In this document: piece after piece, positions 6,640 through 15,028 of the stretch
How positions within the stretch are numbered: the first letter of the stretch is position 1
Layout: every line of letters starts with the position of its first letter
Origin: an uncultured Rhodospirillales bacterium
GTDB lineage: Bacteria; Pseudomonadota; Alphaproteobacteria; Acetobacterales; Acetobacteraceae
NCBI GenBank assembly: GCA_903928045.1
Contig: CAIYPH010000041.1
Span: forward strand, 1 to 17,861
Length of the DNA stretch: 17,861 bases
Direction of reading: 5' to 3'
The notes under the pieces: model-generated
The model's database searches: none
Told to the model about the DNA's origin: nothing
The model's input: only the letters and a program-made list of their open reading frames with translations
Made by a program: the position numbers and the translations under genes

Positions 6640-7623
6640 ATGGCGGGGCTGCCGGCGGCCTGGCTCGGGAGCATGGATGTGCCGCTCATCGTGGCGCCGA
6701 TGTTCCTTGTCAGCTCGATCGACATGGTCGCCGCCGCCTGCCGCAACGGCGCCATCGGTTCGATCCCCGCCGGCAATGCGCGCACCCCCGAGATCCTGGA
6801 TACCTGGCTCGCCGATCTCACCGCACGGCTCGCCCCCGCGCGCCCGGATGGCCGCCCGCCCGCGCCCTGGGCACTCAACCTGATGACGCACCGGACCAAC
6901 CCTCGCCTTGGTGCCGACCTCGATCTTTGCGCAAAACACCAGCCGCCGCTGGTCATCACCGCGCTCGGCTCGCCCCGCCCGGCCGGCGAGGTGGTGCATG
7001 GCTATGGCGGCAAGGTATTCGCGGACGTCAACACGCCCGACCTCGCCAAGAAGGCGCTCGATGCCGGGGCGGATGGGCTGGTGCTGCTCTCCGCCGGCGC
7101 CGGGGGCCATACCGGGCAGATGGCGGCGCCGGCGATCATGGCCGAGGTGCGCCGCTTCTGGGACGGACCCGCGGTGCTCGCCGGCGCGATGTCCGACGGG
7201 CGGGCGCTGCGGGCGGCGCAGGTGATGGGCGCCGATCTCGCCTATATGGGCACCCGCTTCATCGCCGCCGCCGAAAGCGTCGCGCCGCAGGACTACAAGA
7301 ACATGGTGGTGGAAGCCGGCTTCCCCGACAACATCATGACCGACGCCTTCACCGGCGCGCTTGCCAACAAGCTGCGCCCCAGCATCGTCCGCGCCGGGCT
7401 CGACCCTGACAATCTGCCGCGCAAAGGCAAGGTCGATTTCTCCAACCGCGACACCGACATCAAGGCCTGGAAGGATCTCTGGTCCGCCGGCCACGGCGTC
7501 GGCGCGGTGACGGCGATAGAGCCGACCGCCGCAATTATCGCCAACATTCGCCACGACTATGCCGCCGCCATCGCCGCCGAGCGCGCTGATCCGTGGTTCC
7601 ACCGCTACGCCGCCGGAGGCTGA
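6640..7623 (+). CDS. Nitronate monooxygenase / 2-nitropropane dioxygenase-family flavoprotein
   Basis: A 327-aa FMN-dependent TIM-barrel protein of the nitronate monooxygenase family. Visible motifs are PLIVAPMF (15-22), the phosphate-binding AGAGGHTG (152-159) with the family histidine at 157, AGAMSDGRAL (181-190) and GTRFIAAAES (204-213). Characterised members oxidise nitronates, but many homologues in catabolic operons have unrelated or unknown roles, so the biochemical function is not established. The start at 6640 has GAGGGGGA about 6 bases upstream and excludes the in-frame extension that runs through the promoter. It opens operon B, and its stop is one base from the next ATG. Confidence 0.85.
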   Translation: MAGLPAAWLGSMDVPLIVAPMFLVSSIDMVAAACRNGAIGSIPAGNARTPEILDTWLADLTARLAPARPDGRPPAPWALNLMTHRTNPRLGADLDLCAKHQPPLVITALGSPRPAGEVVHGYGGKVFADVNTPDLAKKALDAGADGLVLLSAGAGGHTGQMAAPAIMAEVRRFWDGPAVLAGAMSDGRALRAAQVMGADLAYMGTRFIAAAESVAPQDYKNMVVEAGFPDNIMTDAFTGALANKLRPSIVRAGLDPDNLPRKGKVDFSNRDTDIKAWKDLWSAGHGVGAVTAIEPTAAIIANIRHDYAAAIAAERADPWFHRYAAGG

Positions 7624-7624
7624 G

Positions 7625-9121
7625 ATGCTCGAACTCTTCAACCGCGTGAAGCTCACCATCAGCCCGGAGAACGACAATCCCTTCCTCCAGGGCCCCTACG
7701 CGCCGATCGCCGACGAAATCACCGCCACCGGCGACGCGCTGCGGGTGATCGGCGATATCCCGCGCGACCTGCATGGCGTCTACGTGCGCAACTCGCACAA
7801 CCAGGTGCACGAATCGATCGGCATGTACCACCCCTTCGACGGCGACGGCATGCTGCACGCCCTGGCTTTCGAGGATGGCAAGGCCGAGTACCGCAACCGT
7901 TTCATCCGCACTACCGGCTGGTATGCCGAGCAGGCGGCCGGCCGCGCGCTGTGGCCGGGCCTCACCGCACCGCGCGAATACCGCCGCCGCGGCTGGGGCT
8001 CCATTGGCGCCATGAAGGACAATGCCGGCACCGACGTGATCGCCCATGCCGGCAAGCTGCTGGCGAGCATGAGCCAGTGCAGCGAGCCCTACCGGATCGA
8101 CCCGCGCACACTGGAGACCATCGGGCCGGACCAGGACTGGGGCCGCGACATCCAGCCCGAGGGTGCCTGCTCGCATTTCAAGGTCGATCCCGACACCGGC
8201 GAGATGATGTTCTTCAATTTCGGCGAGCACGCGCCCTTCATGCGCTACGGGGTGGTGAGCCCGGACAACAAGCTTCTCCATTACACGCCGATCGAGCTGC
8301 CCGGCCCGCGCTGGCCGCACGACATGGGGATCACCGCGAACTACACCATCCTGCATGACCTGCCGCTGTTTTTCGATACCGAGCTGCTCGCCCGCGGCAA
8401 TCACCGCCTGCGCTTCCACCGCGACGTGCCATCGCGCTTCGGCATCATCCCCCGCCACGGCGAGAACCGCGATGTCCGCTGGTTTGAGGCGACACCCTGC
8501 TACATCCTGCATCTCTCCAACTGCTATGAGGAGGGCGATGAAGTGGTGCAGGACGGCTGCATTTCGCTTGACCCGCATCCCCCGCAGCGCAACTCGGGCG
8601 CCACCCGCTATGAGAAAATGCGCTCGATGCTGGACAAGCACACCACGCGCACCCGGATGTATCGCTGGCGCTTCAACCTGCGCACCGGCGAGACCAAGGA
8701 AGCCTTCCTCGATGACGAGGTGACGGAGTTCCCCGTCGTCGACAACCGCATCGTCGGCCGGCCCTACCGCTACAGCTACAACGTGCTGTTCGAGCCCGGG
8801 CAATGGCTGATGTCCGGCCTCAAGCGGTACGACCTGCTGACTGGTGCGCAGCAGCGCTACGAATACGGGCCTGGCCGCCACGGCAGCGAGCCGCAGGTGG
8901 CCCGCCGCCTGGGCGGCAAGGCCGAGGATGACGGCTATCTCGTCGTCTTCGTCGCCAACATGAACACCGATCTCGGCGAGTGCCTGATCTTCGACGCCGC
9001 CGACATCACCAAGGGGCCGATCTGCACCATCGTGCTGCCGCAGCGGCTCAACATCGGCACCCACGCCTGCTGGATCGAGGGCAACCGCCTCGACGGCGAA
9101 CCGCAGCGGACGGCTTCATGA
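7625..9121 (+). CDS. Carotenoid oxygenase (RPE65/CCD) family dioxygenase, paralogue 2
   Basis: A 498-aa paralogue of the protein at 4167-5642. Iron-ligand histidines are conserved at His184 (CSHFKVD), His232 (WPHDMGITANY), His296 (YILHLSNCYEEGDE) and His480 (GTHACW). The segment RNRFIRTTG to QCSEPYR is nearly superimposable on paralogue 1. Divergence is greatest around 313-340 and 405-430, regions likely to shape the substrate tunnel or lid, so the two may cleave different substrates or different bonds. The ATG at 7625 follows GGAGG (7615-7619); the frame is open upstream to 7559 inside the preceding gene, which I discount. The stop overlaps the ligase ATG as ATGA. It is a cytosolic Fe(II)/O2 enzyme by family; the substrate is unknown. 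Confidence 0.9.
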   Translation: MLELFNRVKLTISPENDNPFLQGPYAPIADEITATGDALRVIGDIPRDLHGVYVRNSHNQVHESIGMYHPFDGDGMLHALAFEDGKAEYRNRFIRTTGWYAEQAAGRALWPGLTAPREYRRRGWGSIGAMKDNAGTDVIAHAGKLLASMSQCSEPYRIDPRTLETIGPDQDWGRDIQPEGACSHFKVDPDTGEMMFFNFGEHAPFMRYGVVSPDNKLLHYTPIELPGPRWPHDMGITANYTILHDLPLFFDTELLARGNHRLRFHRDVPSRFGIIPRHGENRDVRWFEATPCYILHLSNCYEEGDEVVQDGCISLDPHPPQRNSGATRYEKMRSMLDKHTTRTRMYRWRFNLRTGETKEAFLDDEVTEFPVVDNRIVGRPYRYSYNVLFEPGQWLMSGLKRYDLLTGAQQRYEYGPGRHGSEPQVARRLGGKAEDDGYLVVFVANMNTDLGECLIFDAADITKGPICTIVLPQRLNIGTHACWIEGNRLDGEPQRTAS

Positions 9122-10803
9122 TCCTCGCCAACCCCGAGGACATCGCCCGCTATCGCGCGGCGGGCTGGTGGGGCGATCTGCGGGTGCATGACCTGTTCGC
9201 CCAATGCGTCGCCGCCCATCCGGACCGGCTGGCACTGGTCGACCCCGCCAACCGCGCCGAGATCACCGAGGGCGCGCCCGCCCGCCTCAATTGGCGGGAC
9301 GTCGCCGTCCGCGTCGATGCCCTCGCCGCCACCCTGCACGATGCCGGGCTGCGGCGCGATGACGTGGTGTGCCTGCAACTGCCGACCACGCACGAGCACA
9401 TCGTCGCCTACCTCGCCAGCATGCGCCTCGGCCTGATCGCCACCCCGGTGCCGTTCCAGTACCGCGAGCACGAGCTTTCCCATATCCTTGCCCATCTCGG
9501 CGTCCGCGCCTTCATCACCGCTGGCCGGATCGGCAAGCATGACCACGCCGCGATGGCCCTGCGGCTGCGGGAAAGCACGCCGAGCCTTGCCCACGTGCTG
9601 GTGTTCGGTGGCGCGCCCCCGGGCGCCATCGATCTCGACCGCGCGATGCAGGCGGCGGTGGACCCCGCTTCCATCCCCGATGTCGCGGTTGGCGGCGACG
9701 ATGTCTGCATCGTGCTCTGGACCTCCGGCACCGAGGCACGGCCCAAGCCGGTGCCGCGCACGCATAACAACCTGCTGATGACCCGCCGGTTGATGACCGA
9801 AGCGGCCTCGCTGGCCGAGGGCTGCCATCTCCTGGCCCCCCGCCTGCTCAACACCGTCGGCGGCCTCACCGGCGCCATCCTGCCCTGGCTGGATCGGGGT
9901 GCGAAGCTGGTGTTGCACCACCCGTTCAAGGCCGATGTGCTGCTGCGCCAGATCGTCGAGGAGGCGATCGACTTCACTTCCTGCCCGCCGGCGATGCTGC
10001 ATGAATTGCTGAAGAACGAAGCCCTGCTGGAAGGGATCGATTTCTCCCGCCTGCGCCATTTCAGCTCCGGCTCCGCTGCCCTGCCGGAATTTGTGGTGCG
10101 CGAGTTCGCCGAGCGTCATGGCGTGACGGTGCTGAATTTCTATGGCTCCAGCGAAGGCGCCTCGCTTGCCGCCACCGGGCATGACCTGCCGGACCCCGCC
10201 GAGCGCGCCCGCTATTTCCCCCGCTACGGCGATAATCGCTTCACCTGGTCACTGTCGCTCGCCCAGGCGGTGGAGACCAAACTCATCGACACAGAGGGAC
10301 AAAAGATCACCGAGGCCGGCCGGCCCGGCGAACTCTGCTTCAAAGGCCCGGCGGTGTTCTCCGGCTATGTCGGCGAGCCGGAGCTGACGGCGGCCGCATT
10401 CGATGGCGAGGGTTTCTATCGCACCGGTGACCTGTTCGAAATCGCCGGCCCGGATGACCGCTATTACCGCTTCGTCGGCCGCCGCAAGGACACCATTGTG
10501 CGTGGGGGAATGAACATCTCGGCCGAGGAGGTCGAGAACCTGCTGATCGCCCATCCCGCCATTCGCGAGGCCGCCGCGGTCGGCCGGCCGGACGCTAAGC
10601 TCGGTGAGACCGTCTGCGCGGTGGTGGTGCCGAAGCCTGGCGCGGCCGTGAGCCTGGAGGAATTGGTGGCGCATCTGCGCGACGTGCAGAAGGTCGCGAT
10701 CTACAAGCTGCCCCAGCACATGGTGCTGCTCGAGGCGCTGCCCCGCAGCCCCGCCGGTAAGGTGCTGAAGGGGCAGTTGCGGCAGATGGTGGCGGCACCG
10801 TGA
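9118..10803 (+). CDS. EntE-like AMP-dependent acyl/aryl-CoA ligase
   Basis: A 561-aa adenylate-forming enzyme that activates a carboxylate as acyl-AMP and usually transfers it to CoA. The ATP-binding loop is WTSGTEARPK (201-210), then PVPRTHNN; the usual TTG/S and following glycine are replaced, which is unusual. Further motifs are FYGSSEG (341-347), YRTGD (434-438), the hinge GRRKDTIVRGGMNISAEE (454-471) and catalytic Lys548 in PAGKVLKG. The N-terminal RYRAAGWWGDLRVHDLF and PRTHNN resemble 2,3-dihydroxybenzoate-AMP ligase and cyclohexane/cyclohexene-carboxylate ligases, which hints at an aromatic or cyclic acid. The ATG overlaps the oxygenase stop by 4 bases, so the two are probably translationally coupled. 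Confidence 0.85.
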   Translation: MILANPEDIARYRAAGWWGDLRVHDLFAQCVAAHPDRLALVDPANRAEITEGAPARLNWRDVAVRVDALAATLHDAGLRRDDVVCLQLPTTHEHIVAYLASMRLGLIATPVPFQYREHELSHILAHLGVRAFITAGRIGKHDHAAMALRLRESTPSLAHVLVFGGAPPGAIDLDRAMQAAVDPASIPDVAVGGDDVCIVLWTSGTEARPKPVPRTHNNLLMTRRLMTEAASLAEGCHLLAPRLLNTVGGLTGAILPWLDRGAKLVLHHPFKADVLLRQIVEEAIDFTSCPPAMLHELLKNEALLEGIDFSRLRHFSSGSAALPEFVVREFAERHGVTVLNFYGSSEGASLAATGHDLPDPAERARYFPRYGDNRFTWSLSLAQAVETKLIDTEGQKITEAGRPGELCFKGPAVFSGYVGEPELTAAAFDGEGFYRTGDLFEIAGPDDRYYRFVGRRKDTIVRGGMNISAEEVENLLIAHPAIREAAAVGRPDAKLGETVCAVVVPKPGAAVSLEELVAHLRDVQKVAIYKLPQHMVLLEALPRSPAGKVLKGQLRQMVAAP

Positions 10804-11564
10804 GCCGGCCGGATCTTGCTCCGCCGCCCGGCCTGCGCGTCGCAGTCGCCGGCGGTTGCGGCGGCATCGGCCGCGCCGTGGTGCGCGCGCTCAGTGACGC
10901 CGGCGCCCGCGTGGCGGTGCTCGATCTCGCGCAATCCGCCGAGCGCCATCCGCCGCCCGATGGCGTGTCCCATTTCGTGTGCGATGCGAGGGACGATGCC
11001 ACCGTCTCTTCCGCATTCGCCGGCGTCACCCAGGAATTCGGCGCGCTCGACGCCTTCGTCAACCTCGTCGGCTACACCAACGAGCGCACGCTGCTGGAGA
11101 ACCTCACCCCCGCGGCCTGGGATGAGATGATGGCCGGCAATCTGCGCGGCGCTTTTCTGCTCAACCGCGCCGCCATCCCGCTGATCCGCGCGGCCGGCGG
11201 TGGGGCGATCGTCAACTTCACCTCCACCTTCGGCGTGCGGGTCGCGCTGCCTGGCTACTCCGCCTACGCGGCAGCCAAAGCGGGCATTATCAGCCTCACC
11301 CAGTCGCTCTCGGTGGAATGCGCGCCGGATATCCGGGTCAACGCCATCGCGCCCGGCCTCACCGACACCGATTTCCTCAAGGGCGGGTTGAGCCGGCCGG
11401 AGAAGGCTGTGCGGATTGACCCTGTGGCCTACGGCCAGACCCTGCCGCTGAAACGCGCCGGACGGCCCGAGGACATGGCGCTCGCCGTGCTGTTCCTGGT
11501 CGGCCCCGGTGGCCACTACATCACCGGACAGACCCTGCATGTGAACGGGGGCCTGTGGCCTTGA
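10800..11564 (+). CDS. Short-chain dehydrogenase/reductase (SDR)
   Basis: A 254-aa classical SDR. The cofactor loop is AGGCGGIG (17-24), a variant of TGxxxGIG. Asp42 after strand 2 suggests NAD rather than NADP. The usual NNAG is replaced by VNLVG (87-91). The catalytic set Asn114, Ser142, Tyr156 (YSAYAAAK) and Lys160 is complete, followed by VNAIAPG (180-186) and a C-terminal ITGQTLHVNGG. It oxidises or reduces an alcohol/carbonyl, fitting either the aldehyde products of the oxygenase or a hydroxyacyl-CoA from the ligase. It starts with GTG overlapping the ligase stop as GTGA. Confidence 0.88.
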   Translation: MSRPDLAPPPGLRVAVAGGCGGIGRAVVRALSDAGARVAVLDLAQSAERHPPPDGVSHFVCDARDDATVSSAFAGVTQEFGALDAFVNLVGYTNERTLLENLTPAAWDEMMAGNLRGAFLLNRAAIPLIRAAGGGAIVNFTSTFGVRVALPGYSAYAAAKAGIISLTQSLSVECAPDIRVNAIAPGLTDTDFLKGGLSRPEKAVRIDPVAYGQTLPLKRAGRPEDMALAVLFLVGPGGHYITGQTLHVNGGLWP

Positions 11565-12436
11565 GCGCGGCGCTGCTGCAACTCATCATCAACGGCGTCG
11601 CGGTGGGCACCGTCTATGCCCTGGTCGCGGTCGGCCTGGTGATGACCTATCGCGCCACCGAGGTGCTGAATTTCGCCTATGGCGACGTGCTGATGTTCTC
11701 CGCCTTCGTCGGCTGGGGCGTCACCGCCTGGCTCGGCATGCCGTTCTGGGTCGCGATGCTGGTGGCGGTCGTGGTGGCGGCGGCGCTGTCCTACGCGGTG
11801 GATGCCGGGCTGATGCGGCGCATCGTCGGCCAGCCGCATTTCGCCGCGGTGATGCTCACCATCGCGATCTCGTTCATGCTGCGCGGCCTGGTCTCGATGG
11901 GCTTCGGGCCGACCTCGCGCGGGCTCGATACCCCGTTCTCCGGCCATACCTCGCGCTTCGGCGGGGTGGTGGTGGCCGACATCAACCTTGCCATCATCGG
12001 CGCCGCCATCCTGGTGACCTCGGTGCTGTTCGCCTTCCTGCGCGGTACCAGGCTCGGCGTATCGATCCAGGCGGCCTCGCAGAACCAGTTGGCGGCCTAT
12101 CTCTGCGGCATCCGGGTGAAGCGGTTGAACTCCATGGTCTGGGCGATGTCGGGCGCCATCGCCGCGGTCTCCGGCCTGCTGCTGGCGCCGCTCGCCCTGG
12201 TGGATGTCGGGCTGTGGTTCGTGGTGCTGAAGGCCTTCGCAGCCCTGGTGCTCGGCGGCTTCGGCTCCATGCCCGGGGCGATCGCCGGCGGGTTGGTGAT
12301 CGGGCTGATCGAGCAATTCGCCGGCGTCTATCTGCCCGACGGATTCAAGGACGTGAGTGCGCAATTGGTGCTGATCGGCGTGCTCGCGGTCTTCCCGCGC
12401 GGGCTCCTCGGCGAAGCGCATGGGCGGCGGGTCTGA
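11561..12436 (+). CDS. livH: Branched-chain amino acid-type ABC transporter permease LivH
   Basis: A 291-aa polytopic inner-membrane permease with about eight hydrophobic segments. The opening INGVAVGTVYALVAVGL and the RATEVLNFAYGD motif (31-42) are characteristic of LivH. The ATPase-contact loop is LVLGGFGSMPGA (229-240). The start is either TTG 11561, which overlaps the SDR stop as TTGA and has a GGGG tract about 9 bases upstream, or GTG 11555 two codons earlier; I prefer 11561. It pairs with LivM to form the channel. The LivH family name does not fix the substrate: similar systems import aromatic acids, amides and dicarboxylates. Confidence 0.9.
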   Translation: MSAALLQLIINGVAVGTVYALVAVGLVMTYRATEVLNFAYGDVLMFSAFVGWGVTAWLGMPFWVAMLVAVVVAAALSYAVDAGLMRRIVGQPHFAAVMLTIAISFMLRGLVSMGFGPTSRGLDTPFSGHTSRFGGVVVADINLAIIGAAILVTSVLFAFLRGTRLGVSIQAASQNQLAAYLCGIRVKRLNSMVWAMSGAIAAVSGLLLAPLALVDVGLWFVVLKAFAALVLGGFGSMPGAIAGGLVIGLIEQFAGVYLPDGFKDVSAQLVLIGVLAVFPRGLLGEAHGRRV

Positions 12437-13512
12437 TGCGCTTTGCCTATGACACCTCCTATGCCGCGGCGCGGCGGCGCCTGCGCTACCCGGCCGGGCG
12501 GATCGCCTATGCCGTGCTGCTCGCGGCGCTACTGGCCGGGCCCTATGTGCTGCCGAAGTTCTTCGTCGGCGAGGCGGCGGCGCTGTTCATCGGCTGCATC
12601 ATGAGCCTCGGGCTGATGGTGCTGACCGGCTTCACCGGCCAGGTGTCGCTCGGCCACGCCGCCTTCGCGGCGATCGGCGCCTATGCCCATGTCAACCTGC
12701 TCGGGCTCGGCATTCCCCTGCCGATTTCGCTCGCGGCGTCCGGCGCCATCGCCGGGGCCATCGGGCTGCTGATCGGGCTACCCGCCATCCGCGTCTCCGG
12801 GCTGTATCTCGCGATGGTGACTCTTGCCTTCTCGCTGATTGTCGAGCAGGTCGCGGGGCGCTGGAAGGACATCACCGGCGGCTATGGCGGCATCGCGGTG
12901 CCCGACCCCGAGCTGTTCGGCCTCACTCTCGGCGGGCTGGTGCCGTTCTACTACCTATGCCTCGCCATTCTGCTCGGCCTGCTGCTGGCGCTCGACAATC
13001 TGCTACGCGGACATATCGGCCGCGCCTTCGTCGGCATCCGCGATTCCGAAGCGGCATCGCACGCGCTCGGCATTTGGGTGGCGGGATACAAGGTGCTGGC
13101 CTTCGTGATCTCCGCCTTCGTCACCGGCATCGGCGGCGGGCTGCTGGCGCATCAGGTGCAATATGTCACTCCCGAGGGGTTTTCGCTCAATCTCTCCATG
13201 GAACTCACGTTGATGGTGGTGATTGGCGGGCTCGGCTCGCTGCGGGGGGCGATCCTCGGCGCCATCCTCATCAGCCTGCTGCCAACGGCGATTTCCCGCG
13301 TGAAGCTGATCCTCCCCGCCAGTCTCGCCGCGCAATTCGGGCTCGAGACTTTCGTGTTCGGCCTGGTGCTGGCGCTGTTCGTGCTGTTCGAGCCGGCGGG
13401 GCTCAACGGGCGTTGGGTGAAACTGCGCACCCTGCTGCAGACCTTCCCGCTGTACCGCCGGGCCACCTTCGTACGCGGCAAGACATACGCGAAATCGGAG
13501 CGGTATCGGTGA
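12436..13512 (+). CDS. livM: Branched-chain amino acid-type ABC transporter permease LivM
   Basis: A 358-aa polytopic membrane permease. The family motif TGFTGQVSLGHAAF (64-77) follows the first membrane segments. The cytoplasmic contact loop is VVIGGLGSLRGA (261-272), and the end carries the typical EPAGLNGRW (319-327). The tail beyond 328 is basic and hydrophilic. The ATG shares its A with the LivH stop (TGATG). The frame is open upstream to 12214 inside livH, which is a shadow. Together with LivH it forms the membrane heterodimer of the importer. Confidence 0.92.
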   Translation: MRFAYDTSYAAARRRLRYPAGRIAYAVLLAALLAGPYVLPKFFVGEAAALFIGCIMSLGLMVLTGFTGQVSLGHAAFAAIGAYAHVNLLGLGIPLPISLAASGAIAGAIGLLIGLPAIRVSGLYLAMVTLAFSLIVEQVAGRWKDITGGYGGIAVPDPELFGLTLGGLVPFYYLCLAILLGLLLALDNLLRGHIGRAFVGIRDSEAASHALGIWVAGYKVLAFVISAFVTGIGGGLLAHQVQYVTPEGFSLNLSMELTLMVVIGGLGSLRGAILGAILISLLPTAISRVKLILPASLAAQFGLETFVFGLVLALFVLFEPAGLNGRWVKLRTLLQTFPLYRRATFVRGKTYAKSERYR

Positions 13513-14267
13513 AGGCGCTGGAGGTCGATGATCTCACGCTGCGCTTCCGCGGGCTGGTGGCGGTCAATGCGCTGTCATTCGACGTGGCCGAAGGCGAAAT
13601 CTTCGCCATCATCGGTCCAAACGGCGCCGGCAAGACGTCGGTGTTCAATGTGATCACCCGCATCTTTCCGCCCAGCGCCGGCCGCATCCGCGCGTTCGGG
13701 GCCGATATCACCGCCATTTCGCGCCACCACGTGGTTCGCCACGGCATCGCCCGCACCTTCCAGAACATCGAGCTGTTCGAAGGTGCCAGCGTGCTCGACA
13801 ATCTCCTCCTCGGCCGCCATCGCTTCAACCATGGCGGCGTGCTGGCGCAGATCGCCGGGCTCCCGCGGGTCGGCCGCGCCGAGGATTCGAGCCGGGCGGC
13901 GGTGGAGGACATCATCGACCGGCTGGACCTCTCGCCCTTCCGCAATGCCCCGGTCGCCGGCCTGCCCTACGGGGTGCGCAAAGTGGTGGAACTCGGGCGT
14001 GCCTTGGCCACCCAGCCCCGCCTGCTGCTGCTGGACGAGCCGGCCTCGGGCCTCAACCCGGAGGAGACGCGCGATCTCGCCTTCTGGATTTCCGACATCC
14101 GCGCCGAACTTGGCATCACCGTCGTGATGGTGGAGCACGACATGTCGCTGGTCTCCGCAGTGGCGGACCGGGTGCTGTGCTTGTCGATGGGGCAGCGCCT
14201 GGCGATCGGCACAGCGTCCGAGGTGCAGGGGGATGCGGCGGTGATCGCCGCCTATCTCGGCACATGA
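13509..14267 (+). CDS. livG: ABC transporter ATP-binding protein LivG
   Basis: A 252-aa ABC ATPase. The Walker A motif is GPNGAGKT (36-43), followed by the Q-loop RTFQNIELF (82-90). The signature is LPYGVRKVVELGRAL (152-166) in place of LSYGxQ. The Walker B motif is LLLLDEP (172-178), then a D-loop SGLNPEE and a switch His in VEHDMSLV (208-215). The inserted region FNHGGVLAQIAGLPRVGR after LLGRH is typical of LivG rather than LivF. The GTG start overlaps the livM stop as GTGA and has GGAG 8 bases upstream. It powers import with LivF on the cytoplasmic face. Confidence 0.92.
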   Translation: MKALEVDDLTLRFRGLVAVNALSFDVAEGEIFAIIGPNGAGKTSVFNVITRIFPPSAGRIRAFGADITAISRHHVVRHGIARTFQNIELFEGASVLDNLLLGRHRFNHGGVLAQIAGLPRVGRAEDSSRAAVEDIIDRLDLSPFRNAPVAGLPYGVRKVVELGRALATQPRLLLLDEPASGLNPEETRDLAFWISDIRAELGITVVMVEHDMSLVSAVADRVLCLSMGQRLAIGTASEVQGDAAVIAAYLGT

Positions 14268-15028
14268 TGCTCAGCGTCAGCAACGTCGAGGCCTGGTACG
14301 GCCCGGTCAACGCCATCCGCGGCGTCAGTCTCGACGCGGCTCCGGGGCGCATCCATGCGGTGCTTGGGGCGAATGGGGCGGGGAAATCGACGTTGCTGAA
14401 GACGATCGCCGGGGTGATCGACCCGTTCAAAGGCAGCGTCACCTTCGACGGCCAGGCGATCCATGGGCGCGACCCAGATGCGGTGGCGCGGCTTGGCGTG
14501 GTGCTGGTGCCGGAGGGGCGGCAGGTGTTTCCGTATCTTACCGTGCGCGAGAACCTGCTGATGGGCGGCTTCGCACGGGGCGGGCGGGGCGAGGCGGAGG
14601 CGGTTTTGCTGGAGCGCATCCACGGCTGGTTCCCGCGCCTCGCCGAGCGCGCTGGCCAGCAGGCCGGGCTGCTGTCGGGCGGTGAGCAGCAGATGGTGGC
14701 GATCGGGCGGGCGCTGATGGCGGCGCCGCGGCTGCTGCTGCTCGATGAGCCGTCGCTCGGGCTGTCTCCGCTTTTGACCAAGGAGATCTTCCGCATCATC
14801 CGCCGCATCAACGCCGAGACTGGCATGACGATCGTCGTCGTCGAGCAGAACGCGGCGATCGCGCTGGAAACCGCCGATGACGGCACCATTCTGGAGCTCG
14901 GCCGGGTGGTGGCGGCCGGGACGTGTGCGGAGCTTGCGGCGAAGCAGGACGTCAAGGAGTTCTACCTCGGCCACGCCGACGCGGCGCGGACGAGCCAGCG
15001 CTGGAAGCGGCGCAAGACATGGAGATGA
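14264..15028 (+). CDS. livF: ABC transporter ATP-binding protein LivF
   Basis: A 254-aa ABC ATPase. The Walker A motif is GANGAGKS (35-42) and VPEGRQVFPYLTVREN (82-97) is diagnostic of LivF. The signature is LSGGEQQM (137-144) and the Walker B motif LLLLDEP (157-163). The switch position reads VVVEQN, with Gln instead of His, as is usual in LivF. The C-terminal 18 residues are basic (TSQRWKRRKTWR), an extension beyond the common LivF end. The start ATGATG overlaps the livG stop; the second ATG (14267) is possible. Confidence 0.92.
   Translation: MMLSVSNVEAWYGPVNAIRGVSLDAAPGRIHAVLGANGAGKSTLLKTIAGVIDPFKGSVTFDGQAIHGRDPDAVARLGVVLVPEGRQVFPYLTVRENLLMGGFARGGRGEAEAVLLERIHGWFPRLAERAGQQAGLLSGGEQQMVAIGRALMAAPRLLLLDEPSLGLSPLLTKEIFRIIRRINAETGMTIVVVEQNAAIALETADDGTILELGRVVAAGTCAELAAKQDVKEFYLGHADAARTSQRWKRRKTWR

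Noticed and set aside
4485..6959. Very long antisense open frame on the minus strand (over 800 codons)
   Set aside because: It lies opposite the first oxygenase, the regulator and the start of the flavoprotein gene, spans two promoters, and its translation is Arg/Ser/Pro-rich without domains. Long antisense frames are expected in such GC-rich coding DNA.
7535..9064. Antisense frame of about 500 codons opposite the second carotenoid oxygenase
   Set aside because: The opposite strand encodes a full family protein with all iron ligands. The antisense product is low complexity with no recognisable motif or ribosome site.
14153..14258. Altered LivG signature (LPYGVRK earlier in the gene) and Gln in the LivF switch position as signs of inactive ATPases
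   Set aside because: Both variants are common in Liv-type ATPases, and Walker A and B motifs are intact in both proteins.
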